Below are positions 1 through 7,657 of a stretch of DNA of 32,203 bases, in pieces. Within the stretch, counting starts at the first letter, position 1. The number at the start of each line of letters is the position of its first letter. The stretch comes from Collinsella aerofaciens (GTDB lineage Bacteria > Actinomycetota > Coriobacteriia > Coriobacteriales > Coriobacteriaceae), in assembly GCA_021639365.1 (NCBI GenBank), contig JAJXHK010000024.1:1-32203 (forward strand), in the 5' to 3' direction. Position numbers and translations under genes: made by a program. The notes beneath the pieces were generated by a model. It saw nothing but the letters and a program-made list of their open reading frames with translations, did no database searches and was not told the origin of the DNA.

Positions 1-74
1 GAAAGAAGCTGCGACGCGGGGGAGGCGACCCCAATGGCTTTCTCATATCGTCTTTATCCCTATGTCATCTGATT

Positions 75-1454
75 CTAATGCACAAACATGCGCACGAACT
101 TGTGCTTCCAGCTTGCGTAAGGGGCATAGCGGAACGGCACGTCCAGCCACGTTGTCTTGTTCACGATGCTCTTCTTGTGGCTAAACGTATCGAAGCTCTC
201 GCGTCCATGGTACTGTCCCATACCGCTCGCCCCCATGCCGCCAAAGCCCATATGGCTCGTGGCCAAATGCATAATGGTGTCATTAACACAGCCACCACCA
301 AAGGGCACGTAACGCACAAAGCGCTGCTGAACCTCACGGTCTTGGCTAAAGATATACAGGGCCAGCGGCGTCGGACGATCCGTAATAAACGTCTCGGCCT
401 CGTCTAGGCTCTCAAACGACAGCACCGGCAAGATGGGGCCGAAAATCTCCTCCTGCATTACGGCGTCCTCAGGCGCCACGCCGTCCAAAATCGTCGGCTC
501 AATCTTGAGCGACGACTCGCGCGCGGTACCTCCCAGCACAACCTTGTCGGGGTCGATCAGCCCGCGTACGCGCGCGAAATGCTTGGCGTTGACAATATGA
601 CCGTAATTCTCATTGTCGAGCGGATGCTCGCCAAACATGCGGCGGGCCTCCTCCTTGATGAGGTCCAGCAGCTCGTCGTGCACGCGCGCATCGACCAGCA
701 GGTAGTCGGGCGCCACGCAGGTCTGCCCCACGTTGAGCCATTTACCAAAGGCGATACGGCGTGCCGCGACCTTCAAGTTAGCCGTCGCATCCACGATGCA
801 GGGACTCTTTCCGCCCAGCTCAAGCGTCACGGGTGTGAGGTTTTTACTTGCACGCTCCATGACGAGCTTGCCGACCGGAACGCTACCGGTAAAGAAGATC
901 TTGTCCCAGCACTCATCGAGCAACGCTTCGTTTTCGGCACGCCCGCCTTCGACGACCGTCACCAAGCGCGGATCAAATGCCTCTTCACAGATTTGCTTGA
1001 GCACCGCGCTCGATGCCGGAGCATAGGCGCTCGGCTTGATGACCACGGTATTGCCCGCGGCAAGGGCGCCGGCGAGTGGCTCGAGCGTCAGTAAAAACGG
1101 GTAGTTCCACGGAGCCATGATGAGCGTGACGCCATAGGGCACGGACTGCGTCTTGCACACACTCACGGCGTTGGCGAGGTCACACGGACGCAGGCGCGAG
1201 CGACTCCATCGAGCCACATGCGCAATCTGATAACGAATCTCGGAAAGCGAGGTGCCGATCTCGCACATATACGCCTCGTCATGCGACTTTCCCAAATCGG
1301 TCTTGAGCGCATGGGCAATATCGGCCTCGTGGGCCCGCACCGCATCGCGTAAACTCACGAGCGCACGACGTCGAGCATCGACATCAAACGTGGCGTGTGT
1401 CTTAAAATAGGCGCGCTGATCGGCAACGATGCGCGCGATTTCCTCGGTGTTCAT
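75..1454 (-). CDS. Aldehyde dehydrogenase (class-3-like), NAD(P)-dependent
   Basis: A 459-residue aldehyde dehydrogenase that would oxidise an aldehyde to the acid (or work in the fermentative direction) in the cytoplasm. Visible family motifs are MAPWNYPF near residue 113, the Rossmann/cofactor region FFTGSVPVGK, the glutamate-containing LELGGKSP, and the catalytic cysteine in GQTCVAPDY. The C-terminus ends with the hydrophobic/basic FRYAPY...KFVRMFV typical of ALDH3-type enzymes, and the length fits that family. The ATG is preceded by an AGGAGG-type site that overlaps the stop codon of the alcohol dehydrogenase gene 8 bases upstream, so the two genes are translated from one message. Pairing with an alcohol dehydrogenase suggests alcohol-aldehyde-acid interconversion; the substrate cannot be told from sequence. 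Confidence 0.93.
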   Translation of the reverse strand: MNTEEIARIVADQRAYFKTHATFDVDARRRALVSLRDAVRAHEADIAHALKTDLGKSHDEAYMCEIGTSLSEIRYQIAHVARWSRSRLRPCDLANAVSVCKTQSVPYGVTLIMAPWNYPFLLTLEPLAGALAAGNTVVIKPSAYAPASSAVLKQICEEAFDPRLVTVVEGGRAENEALLDECWDKIFFTGSVPVGKLVMERASKNLTPVTLELGGKSPCIVDATANLKVAARRIAFGKWLNVGQTCVAPDYLLVDARVHDELLDLIKEEARRMFGEHPLDNENYGHIVNAKHFARVRGLIDPDKVVLGGTARESSLKIEPTILDGVAPEDAVMQEEIFGPILPVLSFESLDEAETFITDRPTPLALYIFSQDREVQQRFVRYVPFGGGCVNDTIMHLATSHMGFGGMGASGMGQYHGRESFDTFSHKKSIVNKTTWLDVPFRYAPYASWKHKFVRMFVH

Positions 1455-1462
1455 GGGCCCTC

Positions 1463-2683
1463 CTAGTTCTCGTCTTCAAACATACCACCCGCAACGACCT
1501 CGTACATATGCTCGAGCTCCAAACGGTCCATTAAAAGCGGAACGGGGTACAGGGGATTGGCCTCGGCATCGGCATGCGCCGCCATCTCAGGAATGTCGGA
1601 GCGGCGAATGCCCGTCACATATTTGGGTATGCCCAAGGCGGCGTTCATGCGGTCGACCCAATCGATAAAGGCCTCGGCCGCAAGACTGTCCTGCGCGTTA
1701 GCCGGCGCGATACCGGCCATGCGAGCAAGATCGGCAAGCTTGGGGGCGGCGGCGTCACCATAAGCGCGAAGCATGTGCGGCAGGATGATCGCGTTGGCCA
1801 AACCGTGCGGAATTCCGTATCGGCCGCCCAGGCTGTGCGCGATGGCATGCACATATCCGACATAGGAGCGAGTAAACGCAACGCCCGCCTTATACGCCGC
1901 CGAAAGCATATTGCGACGAGCGCGCATGTCGTCGCCATGCTCATAAGCCTCGAGCAAATTGTCGCGGATGAGCTGGACCGCCTGACGCGCCATCTTACGC
2001 GTATAGGGCGTGGTGCTGCGCCCGATAAACGCCTCGACGGCATGTGTCAGAGCATCCATGCCCGTCTGCCCCGTAATGGAGGCGGGCAGGCCGCGTGTAA
2101 ACTCGGGGTCGTGCACCGCAAAGCGCGGAATAAGCACAAAGTCGTTAATGGGGTATTTGTAGTGCGTCTCGTCATCGGTGATAACCGCCGCGAGTGTGAC
2201 TTCGCTTCCCGTACCGGCGGTAGTGGGAACCGCAATAAGCAGCGGCAGGAGACGGTGGACGCGCAACAGGCCGCGCATCTTGTTGATGGGCTTATTTGGC
2301 TGTGCGATGCGTGCGCCCACGCCCTTGGCGCAGTCCATGGCCGAACCGCCGCCAAAGCCGATAATGGCCTGGCAGGCGCTCTCGCGATACAGGGACGCCG
2401 CTTCCTCCACGTTTGAGACCGTGGGGTTCGCACGCGTTTCGGCATAGACCGTAACGCCAATCCCCTGACCCGTAAGCGCACGCTCGAGTGATGCCGTGAG
2501 CCCCAAACGTGCAATACCAGGGTCTGTCACGATAAGGACCTTCTGGATCGAGCGCTTTTGAAGCACCGCGGGCACATCCTCGGCATGCTCCAAAATGCGC
2601 GGCTCGGTATAGGGCAGGATCGGCAATGCGATGCGAAAAACCATCTGATATGTTCGGCACCAGGCACGACGGGCTAGATGCAT
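1463..2683 (-). CDS. Iron-containing alcohol dehydrogenase
   Basis: A 406-residue group III (Fe-dependent) alcohol dehydrogenase that interconverts an alcohol and an aldehyde with NAD(P)H. The nucleotide-binding glycine-rich motif GFGGGSAMDCAK, the mid-protein GTGSEVT, and metal-ligand regions (DALTHAVEAF, AHSLGGRYGIPHGLAN) are all present. I chose the ATG at 2683 rather than an open frame extending to 2764, because AAGGAG (2692-2697) lies 8 bases before it and the extra 27 residues have no family character. It is first in an operon with the aldehyde dehydrogenase. A palindrome upstream (2702-2717) may be an operator. The natural substrate is unknown (ethanol, propanol, butanol or lactaldehyde-type are all possible). 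Confidence 0.93.
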   Translation of the reverse strand: MHLARRAWCRTYQMVFRIALPILPYTEPRILEHAEDVPAVLQKRSIQKVLIVTDPGIARLGLTASLERALTGQGIGVTVYAETRANPTVSNVEEAASLYRESACQAIIGFGGGSAMDCAKGVGARIAQPNKPINKMRGLLRVHRLLPLLIAVPTTAGTGSEVTLAAVITDDETHYKYPINDFVLIPRFAVHDPEFTRGLPASITGQTGMDALTHAVEAFIGRSTTPYTRKMARQAVQLIRDNLLEAYEHGDDMRARRNMLSAAYKAGVAFTRSYVGYVHAIAHSLGGRYGIPHGLANAIILPHMLRAYGDAAAPKLADLARMAGIAPANAQDSLAAEAFIDWVDRMNAALGIPKYVTGIRRSDIPEMAAHADAEANPLYPVPLLMDRLELEHMYEVVAGGMFEDEN

Positions 2684-2701
2684 AAAGGAAACTCCTTCAT
2701 T

Positions 2702-2717
2702 TGTTGATAGGTCAACA
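2702..2717. promoter_or_regulatory. Small palindrome upstream of the adh-aldh operon
   Basis: TGTTGA-TAGG-TCAACA is a perfect 6-bp inverted repeat with a 4-base spacer, 19 bases upstream of the alcohol dehydrogenase start. It could be an operator for a dimeric repressor. That role is inferred only from symmetry and position. Confidence 0.3.
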
Positions 2718-2828
2718 TTTGCTCGACCGATTGTACTCATCGGAGGTCGCACGAGGTCTAGCAATCGTTAATCAATCAACATCTTCACATGCCCAAAATT
2801 GTTTTATTAAAAATCATTCCTAATAGGC

Positions 2829-2856
2829 TTCACATTCGGTCGCATTTATGGATAAT
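2829..2856 (+). promoter_or_regulatory. Candidate promoter of the rubrerythrin gene
   Basis: TTCACA (2829-2834), a 16-base spacer, and GATAAT (2851-2856) match the housekeeping promoter pattern at 5 of 6 bases in each hexamer. The transcript would carry a leader of about 75 bases. It contains a GC-rich hairpin (GTCCGG at 2876-2881 pairing with CCGGAC at 2899-2904, with nested CCC/GGG) before the ribosome-binding site AAAGGA. Confidence 0.5.
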
Positions 2857-2940
2857 AGAACTCGTCAAGACGCACGTCCGGAGAGGGCCCTTACGGGACC
2901 GGACAAGCGCCCCATCGCCATCGATCGAAAGGATCGAATC

Positions 2941-3501
2941 ATGAAGTTTGTTTGCCCCGTTTGCGGTTATGTGGAAGAGTTCGACGGCGACCAGCTGCCC
3001 GAGGACTTCAAGTGCCCCCAGTGCGGCGTCCCCGGTTCTCGTTTCCTGAAGCAGGAGGACGGCCAGCTCGAGTGGGCTGCCGAGCACGTCGTGGGCGTCG
3101 CCAAGATGGAGGGCGTCTCCGAGGACATCGTTGCCGACCTGCGCGCCAACTTTGAGGGCGAGTGCTCCGAGGTCGGTATGTACCTGGCCATGGCTCGCGT
3201 CGCTCATCGCGAGGGCTATCCCGAGATTGGCCTGTACTGGGAGAAGGCTGCCTACGAGGAGGCCGAGCATGCCGCCAAGTTCGCTGAGCTCCTGGGCGAG
3301 GTCGTGACCGACTCCACCAAGAAGAACCTCGAGATGCGCGTTGAGGCCGAGAACGGCGCTACCGCCGGCAAGACCGACCTCGCCAAGCGCGCCAAGGCCG
3401 CTGGCCTCGATGCCATCCACGACACCGTGCACGAGATGGCACGCGACGAGGCTCGCCACGGCAAGGCTTTCGCCGGTCTGCTCAAGCGTTACTTTGGCTA
3501 A
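2941..3501 (+). CDS. Reverse rubrerythrin (rubredoxin-like N-terminus plus diiron domain)
   Basis: A 186-residue non-haem iron protein that reduces hydrogen peroxide in the cytoplasm of anaerobes. The domain order is reversed compared with classical rubrerythrin. The rubredoxin-type iron site comes first (C5-P-V-C8 and C25-P-Q-C28), followed by a ferritin-like four-helix domain with EGECSEVGMY, AAYEEAEHAAKF and RDEARHGKAF as the diiron ligand motifs. The start at 2941 has AAAGGA upstream and leads straight into the rubredoxin fold; the frame is open further 5' but has no family character there. It is monocistronic, with its own promoter and a strong terminator. Its codons are those of a highly expressed gene (GAG, AAG, CGC). 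Confidence 0.93.
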   Translation: MKFVCPVCGYVEEFDGDQLPEDFKCPQCGVPGSRFLKQEDGQLEWAAEHVVGVAKMEGVSEDIVADLRANFEGECSEVGMYLAMARVAHREGYPEIGLYWEKAAYEEAEHAAKFAELLGEVVTDSTKKNLEMRVEAENGATAGKTDLAKRAKAAGLDAIHDTVHEMARDEARHGKAFAGLLKRYFG

Positions 3502-3531
3502 GCCAACTGCCTGAGGCATAACCTCTAGCTC

Positions 3532-3566
3532 AAAAAGGCCCGGACCACACGGTTCGGGCCTTTTTG
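3532..3566 (+). terminator. Intrinsic terminator after rubrerythrin
   Basis: AAAAAGGCCCG (3532-3542) and CGGGCCTTTTT (about 3555-3565) form a stem around a 12-base loop, followed directly by a T run. It lies 30 bases after the rubrerythrin stop and would work in both directions. Confidence 0.9.
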
Positions 3567-3630
3567 TGTCTCGAGGACTCGTTAACGCCCTGAAATAGGA
3601 CCGCCTTAGGCATTGGCATCTCGTCAAAAA

Positions 3631-3753
3631 CTAAGTGAGTAGACTTTTTGGAACTTGCCGAGCACACCATCCATATTGCTTTATAAAGCCGCAGGTAAAT
3701 GACTTGTTGCAAAACGTCCTTGTCGCCAAAGTGCCAAAAGTCTACTCACTTAG
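3631..3753. repeat. Copy A of a 119-bp element with terminal inverted repeats
   Basis: The ends are inverted repeats: CTAAGTGAGTAGAC at 3631 and GTCTACTCACTTAG ending at 3753, extending inward through the T-rich TTTTGGnAC block with one T of indel. The core (3633-3751, 119 bp) matches copy B at 5053-5171 without gaps, with 19 differences by my count (about 84% identity). Both copies have the same orientation. The right end contains the final codons and stop of the nuclease-like gene. A single RNA copy would fold into a long hairpin. This looks like a MITE or a palindromic intergenic unit; I do not recognise a named family. Confidence 0.85.
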
Positions 3754-4869
3754 AACCGCAGCCGTCCACGATCGAGCTGTTTTGTGTCTAACGGGCATCT
3801 TTCCGTCAATTACTCCCAATTTTGTCCAGTCAACGAATAGTTCAGACCGAAGTAATGTCTCAGCCCTTTGCTCATCTGAGCTTTTATCACGATATTCAAC
3901 ATCGAGCATCCTGCATACGGCCTTAACAATCGCGCGGAATCTACCCTCATCGGATATCTGTCTGTGTGTCAGGAGCAGTACATCGTAGCCCATGGCCTGA
4001 AGGGCTGTCATGCGGTCAGCGTCACGCAAGCCATCCCCTGCGCGTCCGTGCGAGGCCTTCCCCTGACATTCAATGGCCACCTGTCGCCTGCCGTCCGGCG
4101 AAGAAAGAAGTAGGTCGATATATACACGGGACTTTCCCACAATCGCTCGAGCACTTGTGCTTAGCGTCACTTCGACATTGAGCTCTATGCCGCAGAACCC
4201 TTCGCCTCCCAGGGCTCGCGACAGTCCAAGCAACAAATACGCCTCGACCTCAAAAGGCGACGCGGCACCCAATGGAACGAGTTGCGATACCGCCATAAAT
4301 CTATTGCCGTAACGCATCCCGCAAACATCTGAACAAAAACGGTCAAGGTCTCTGCCCAAAACCAAAGCGTCTCGACGCCATAAATTTGAGGCAGTGCCGT
4401 CCTCGGACGGGCAGCGCACCCAACCGAACGTTGTCGAAATCGCGCCCGAGTCAATTGCGCGCGTAAGCTCCGCCTCAAGTGCCGCCGGCAGAGCGCACAC
4501 CGCAAACAAGCCACACATCTCCGCCAATACCAAAAGAAGCTGAAGATCCGTCAGATGCCGCGACATGATGAATGCCGTCAGTAGAGGAGACGTAACCAAA
4601 AACCCATGCTCCGTTTCCAGCACGGATTCCCTGGGGAGCTCACCAAGGAACAGCCGCTGCCTAATGCTGGCAGGGCAAGTCCGTTTGTTTCTCGTCCGAA
4701 CTAATGCATACAACGGAAAACCGAGCGCAATCGCAGCCGTCGGGTTACGGGCGAGTTCATATCGCTGCCAGTCTTCTTCCGGCCGTGGAAGCGGCGGACA
4801 CAAAGCGCGGACCTGAGGGGGCAAACGCCAGTACCTAAAAGCCGATATGTCACAAAGTAGATCCTTCAT
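3742..4869 (-). CDS. Coriobacteriia-type protein with predicted PD-(D/E)XK (DUF559/Vsr-like) nuclease domain
   Basis: A 375-residue protein of uncertain role. The N-terminal half (CDISAFRYWRLPPQVR, then LPRESV...GFLVTSPLLTAF and LAEMCGLFAV) resembles the AbiEi-like recognition modules common in Coriobacteriia. The C-terminal third has the layout of DUF559/Vsr-fold endonucleases: SPFEVEAYLLLGL (E208), then YIDLLL (D252), AIECQGK (E267, Q269/K271), and a DADR..ALQAMGYDVLLLT segment. That supports a predicted PD-(D/E)XK active site, though the usual E-x-K reads E-x-Q here. I start it at the ATG (4869); a GTG two codons upstream is possible, and neither has a clear Shine-Dalgarno. The last codons (L-S-E-stop) lie inside repeat copy A. 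It is bracketed by copies A and B, which suggests transfer as a unit. It could be a defence or mobile-element accessory gene. Confidence 0.7.
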   Translation of the reverse strand: MKDLLCDISAFRYWRLPPQVRALCPPLPRPEEDWQRYELARNPTAAIALGFPLYALVRTRNKRTCPASIRQRLFLGELPRESVLETEHGFLVTSPLLTAFIMSRHLTDLQLLLVLAEMCGLFAVCALPAALEAELTRAIDSGAISTTFGWVRCPSEDGTASNLWRRDALVLGRDLDRFCSDVCGMRYGNRFMAVSQLVPLGAASPFEVEAYLLLGLSRALGGEGFCGIELNVEVTLSTSARAIVGKSRVYIDLLLSSPDGRRQVAIECQGKASHGRAGDGLRDADRMTALQAMGYDVLLLTHRQISDEGRFRAIVKAVCRMLDVEYRDKSSDEQRAETLLRSELFVDWTKLGVIDGKMPVRHKTARSWTAAVLSE

Positions 4870-4953
4870 AAGCACAGGAAAACACGAATTTCAACCCAAT
4901 CGGTCTCGCATTGGCGCGAACGCACCAAAAGATGGCGTCGAACGGACTGCTAA

Positions 4954-5019
4954 GTTTTCAACAGCCCTCCCAAACTGACCAAAAGCTTGCCGAGAACTGG
5001 ACGAAGCCTTGTTGAAAAC
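4954..5019. repeat. Inverted repeat in the leader of the nuclease-like gene
   Basis: GTTTTCAACA (4954-4963) and TGTTGAAAAC (5010-5019) are perfect 10-bp inverted repeats 46 bases apart. They sit between repeat copy B and the start of the nuclease-like gene. They could form a hairpin in the gene's leader RNA or be a protein-binding pair. No function can be assigned. Confidence 0.45.
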
Positions 5020-5052
5020 CCCATTTTTTCTCGTGCGGAAGCTTTGCGCGGC

Positions 5053-5173
5053 AAGTGAGTAGACTTTTTGGAACATCCCGAGCAGACCAGTCATCCTGCT
5101 TTTCAAAACCGCAGGTAGATAGCTTGTTACAAAACTGCCTGGTCGCCAAAGTTCCAAAAGCCTACTCACTTAG
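5053..5173. repeat. Copy B of the 119-bp element with terminal inverted repeats
   Basis: Same element and same orientation as copy A. It starts AAGTGAGTAGAC at 5053 and ends with GCCTACTCACTTAG at 5173. The right end overlaps the 3' end of the MocR regulator gene and supplies its last three codons and stop (CTA AGT GAG TAG read on the minus strand), exactly as copy A does for the nuclease-like gene. Internal blocks most conserved with copy A are CCGCAGGTA and GTCGCCAAAGT. Confidence 0.85.
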
Positions 5174-6601
5174 GTTGCAGAGTGCCCCCATTAGCTGCAA
5201 TTCCAAGGTTGTTAGCACTTTTGGACTCAGATCGTCATACTGAACAAGAATTTGACTTGAGTTTTTAGGAACAGATGCGCCATCGGCACACCAATAACAG
5301 TCACTGATATCGATGAACGGGATGCTTAAGCGCGTAAGGGTCCGCATAAAAGAGCTTCCGCCCGTGTCACGCTCCACAGCCACGACGCAGTAAAGGCCCG
5401 CATCTGCATGCTCGATCGAGACTTCCCCTGCCGGAAACGTTTTCCGTACAAGCGACGTCAGACCATCACGCGCCTCACGAGCACGAACGCGGACCCGGTT
5501 TACATGGCGCTCGTAATCGCCCGATTCCAGCAAACGAGCCAAAGCGACCTGGTCAACAGAACTCACCGAAGAGGCGTAAAAACCAAGGTCGCGCCTAAAC
5601 CGTTCCATCAGCTCATCGGGCAACACCATGTACGCCAAACGCAACGCCGATGAAAGGCTCTTCGAAAACGTGTTGGTATAGATGACCGATTGAGCGGCAT
5701 CGATCGACGCGAGCGCGGGAATCGGCTTGCCGGCAAGGCGAAACTCACAATCAAAGTCGTCTTCGATGAGATACCGACCCGGCCGCTCGGCAGCCCAGCT
5801 CAGCAGCGCATATCGGCGCGCGATGCTCGTCACCAAGCCGGTTGGATATTGGTGAGACGGCATCAGGTGAAGGACATCGGCCCCGGTTTTCTGCAGAGCG
5901 CTCAGGTCCACGCCGTCGTCATCCAACGGGATATGTCGAACTTTGCACCCCATAGCCTGATAGATGCGCGTCAGACGCAAATAGCCCGGGTCCTCGACGG
6001 CATACACCTTATCGGCTCCAAGCAACTGAACCAACATGGTATCGAGCAGCTGGGCACCCGCACCGATAACGATATTGTCGGGATTGACATTCATGCCCCT
6101 TGTCCCGCGCAGATGGTGCGCAATCGCACGTCGCAGTCGAGCGGTGCCCTGCGCCGGTGCGGGCGAAAAGATTTCACGCTCGTCTTCGGACGTCAGCGTC
6201 GCCCGTAGCGCACTTTGCCAAAGCCGCGCCGCCTCCAAAGCGGAAGGAGAAAGTGCGTCGAATCGCTCTGCCTGCCCCATGGCATCATGCGCGCTGGGAC
6301 CAACAGGGACGGCATCTCGGTCGATATCCCCCGCAGCCAAAGCCAAAACCGGCGCATCCGGAAGCTCGCACGCGTAGTAGCCACGACGCGGCATTGAGCA
6401 AATATAACCCTCGGCAAGCAACTGGCTATATGCATTCTCGATGGTAATGACACTGATACCCAGATGACTCGCAAAGGCGCGCTTAGACGGCAGATGCTCC
6501 CCTGCCGCAATGCGCCCGGCAACAATATCATCGCGAATTTGCTGGTAAACATACTCATAAAGCGATGCTTCGCCGCGATTTTCCAAATTGTAGTCAAGCA
6601 T
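5162..6601 (-). CDS. pdxR: PdxR-type MocR transcription regulator (GntR HTH fused to aminotransferase fold)
   Basis: A 479-residue MocR-subfamily regulator. Residues 10-75 are a GntR winged helix (SLYEYVYQQIRDDIVAGRI, LPSKRAFASHLGIS). The rest is a fold-type I aminotransferase-like domain with the PLP-lysine motif TNTFSKSLSSALRLAY and the pocket motif IEDDFDCEFR. PdxR proteins sense PLP through this domain and control vitamin B6 synthesis; the gene is divergent from pdxS-pdxT, which fits. I start it at 6601, where AGGTGA is 7 bases upstream; the frame stays open to 6634 without a ribosome-binding site. The extreme C-terminus (NLSE) is encoded by the end of repeat copy B, so the original last residues may have been replaced by the insertion. 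Confidence 0.88.
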   Translation of the reverse strand: MLDYNLENRGEASLYEYVYQQIRDDIVAGRIAAGEHLPSKRAFASHLGISVITIENAYSQLLAEGYICSMPRRGYYACELPDAPVLALAAGDIDRDAVPVGPSAHDAMGQAERFDALSPSALEAARLWQSALRATLTSEDEREIFSPAPAQGTARLRRAIAHHLRGTRGMNVNPDNIVIGAGAQLLDTMLVQLLGADKVYAVEDPGYLRLTRIYQAMGCKVRHIPLDDDGVDLSALQKTGADVLHLMPSHQYPTGLVTSIARRYALLSWAAERPGRYLIEDDFDCEFRLAGKPIPALASIDAAQSVIYTNTFSKSLSSALRLAYMVLPDELMERFRRDLGFYASSVSSVDQVALARLLESGDYERHVNRVRVRAREARDGLTSLVRKTFPAGEVSIEHADAGLYCVVAVERDTGGSSFMRTLTRLSIPFIDISDCYWCADGASVPKNSSQILVQYDDLSPKVLTTLELQLMGALCNLSE

Positions 6602-6612
6602 GGGTCTATCAC

Positions 6613-6654
6613 CTGACCTTATCGAATCATTCAATCTGGCATTAGTCTGACCTT
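6613..6654. promoter_or_regulatory. Direct repeats, candidate PdxR-binding sites
   Basis: CTGACCTT occurs twice in the same orientation, at 6613-6620 and 6647-6654, 34 bases apart (about three helical turns), in the intergenic region between pdxR and pdxS. MocR regulators typically bind direct repeats on one face of the helix. The downstream copy abuts a possible pdxS promoter (TTGTTA 6653-6658, 17-base spacer, TATTCC 6676-6681), the place expected for an activator. The repeats are seen directly; the binding is inferred. Confidence 0.5.
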
Positions 6655-6746
6655 GTTATTATCTAGAAAACTGAGTATTCCGCCATACCCAGCTCCCCGA
6701 TAGGATGTTCCGTCAAGCAATGCACATGCCAACCAAGGGAGCAACC

Positions 6747-7637
6747 ATGGCAGAACAGACCAGCAAAGCCGATCGCGTCAAACTTAATCGCGAGCTCGCG
6801 CAGATGCTCAAGGGCGGCGTCATCATGGACGTCACCACGCCCGAGCAAGCACGCATCGCCGAGGAGGCGGGCGCCTGCGCCGTCATGGCGCTCGAGCGCA
6901 TCCCGGCCGACATCCGCGCCGCAGGCGGCGTCTCGCGCATGAGTGATCCCAAGATGATCAAGGGCATCCAAAAAGCTGTCTCCATCCCTGTTATGGCCAA
7001 GTGCCGCATCGGCCACATTGTCGAGGCGCAGATCCTGCAGGCCATCGAAATCGACTACATCGACGAATCCGAGGTCCTCTCCCCCGCCGATGATGTCTAC
7101 CACATCGACAAGACCCAGTTTGACGTGCCGTTTGTCTGCGGCGCCCGCGATCTGGGCGAGGCACTGCGCCGTGTTGCCGAGGGCGCCACGATGATTCGCA
7201 CCAAGGGCGAGCCGGGCACGGGCGACGTCGTTCAGGCCGTGCGCCATATGCGCAAGATCCAAAAGCAGATCCGCGACGTTGTTGCCCTGCGCGACGACGA
7301 GCTCTTTGAGGCAGCCAAGCAGCTGCAGGTTCCGGTCGAGCTGGTGCGCGAGGTCCATGCCACGGGCAAGCTCCCCGTCGTAAACTTTGCCGCCGGCGGA
7401 GTCGCGACCCCCGCCGACGCCGCGCTGATGATGCAGCTGGGCGCCGAGGGCGTCTTTGTTGGCTCGGGCATCTTTAAGAGCGGCGACCCCGCCAAGCGCG
7501 CCGCCGCCATCGTCAAGGCCGTGGCAAACTTCACCGACGCCAAGCTCATCGCCGAGCTTTCGGAGGACCTGGGCGAGGCCATGGTGGGCATCAACGCCGA
7601 CGAAATCGAGATCATCATGGAGGAGCGCGGGCGCTAG
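6747..7637 (+). CDS. pdxS: Pyridoxal 5'-phosphate synthase, synthase subunit PdxS
   Basis: A 296-residue TIM-barrel enzyme that builds PLP from ribose 5-phosphate, glyceraldehyde 3-phosphate and ammonia supplied by PdxT, in the large cytoplasmic PdxS-PdxT complex. Highly conserved blocks are visible: GGVIMDVTTPEQARIAEEAG, MALERIPADIRAAGGV, PVMAKCRIGH, DYIDESEVLSPAD, RTKGEPGTGD and the C-terminal LPVVNFAAGGVATPADAALM. The lysines of VMAKCRIG and IRTKGEPG are the expected catalytic positions. I chose ATG 6747, with AAGGGAG a few bases upstream; the frame also opens at 6705 but that region lacks family sequence. It is divergent from pdxR and 20 bases from pdxT. Confidence 0.97.
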   Translation: MAEQTSKADRVKLNRELAQMLKGGVIMDVTTPEQARIAEEAGACAVMALERIPADIRAAGGVSRMSDPKMIKGIQKAVSIPVMAKCRIGHIVEAQILQAIEIDYIDESEVLSPADDVYHIDKTQFDVPFVCGARDLGEALRRVAEGATMIRTKGEPGTGDVVQAVRHMRKIQKQIRDVVALRDDELFEAAKQLQVPVELVREVHATGKLPVVNFAAGGVATPADAALMMQLGAEGVFVGSGIFKSGDPAKRAAAIVKAVANFTDAKLIAELSEDLGEAMVGINADEIEIIMEERGR

Positions 7638-7657
7638 TCCAGCAGAAAGGATCGCAC

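Noticed and set aside
2830..3627. Minus-strand open frame across the rubrerythrin gene and its terminator
   Set aside because: It crosses a strong terminator and a promoter, and its product is a Leu/Gly-rich mirror of the rubrerythrin codons.
4891..5169. Short minus-strand frame running from repeat copy B toward the nuclease-like gene
   Set aside because: It starts inside the repeat, has no ribosome-binding site, and shows no similarity to a known protein. It may only reflect stop-poor repeat sequence.
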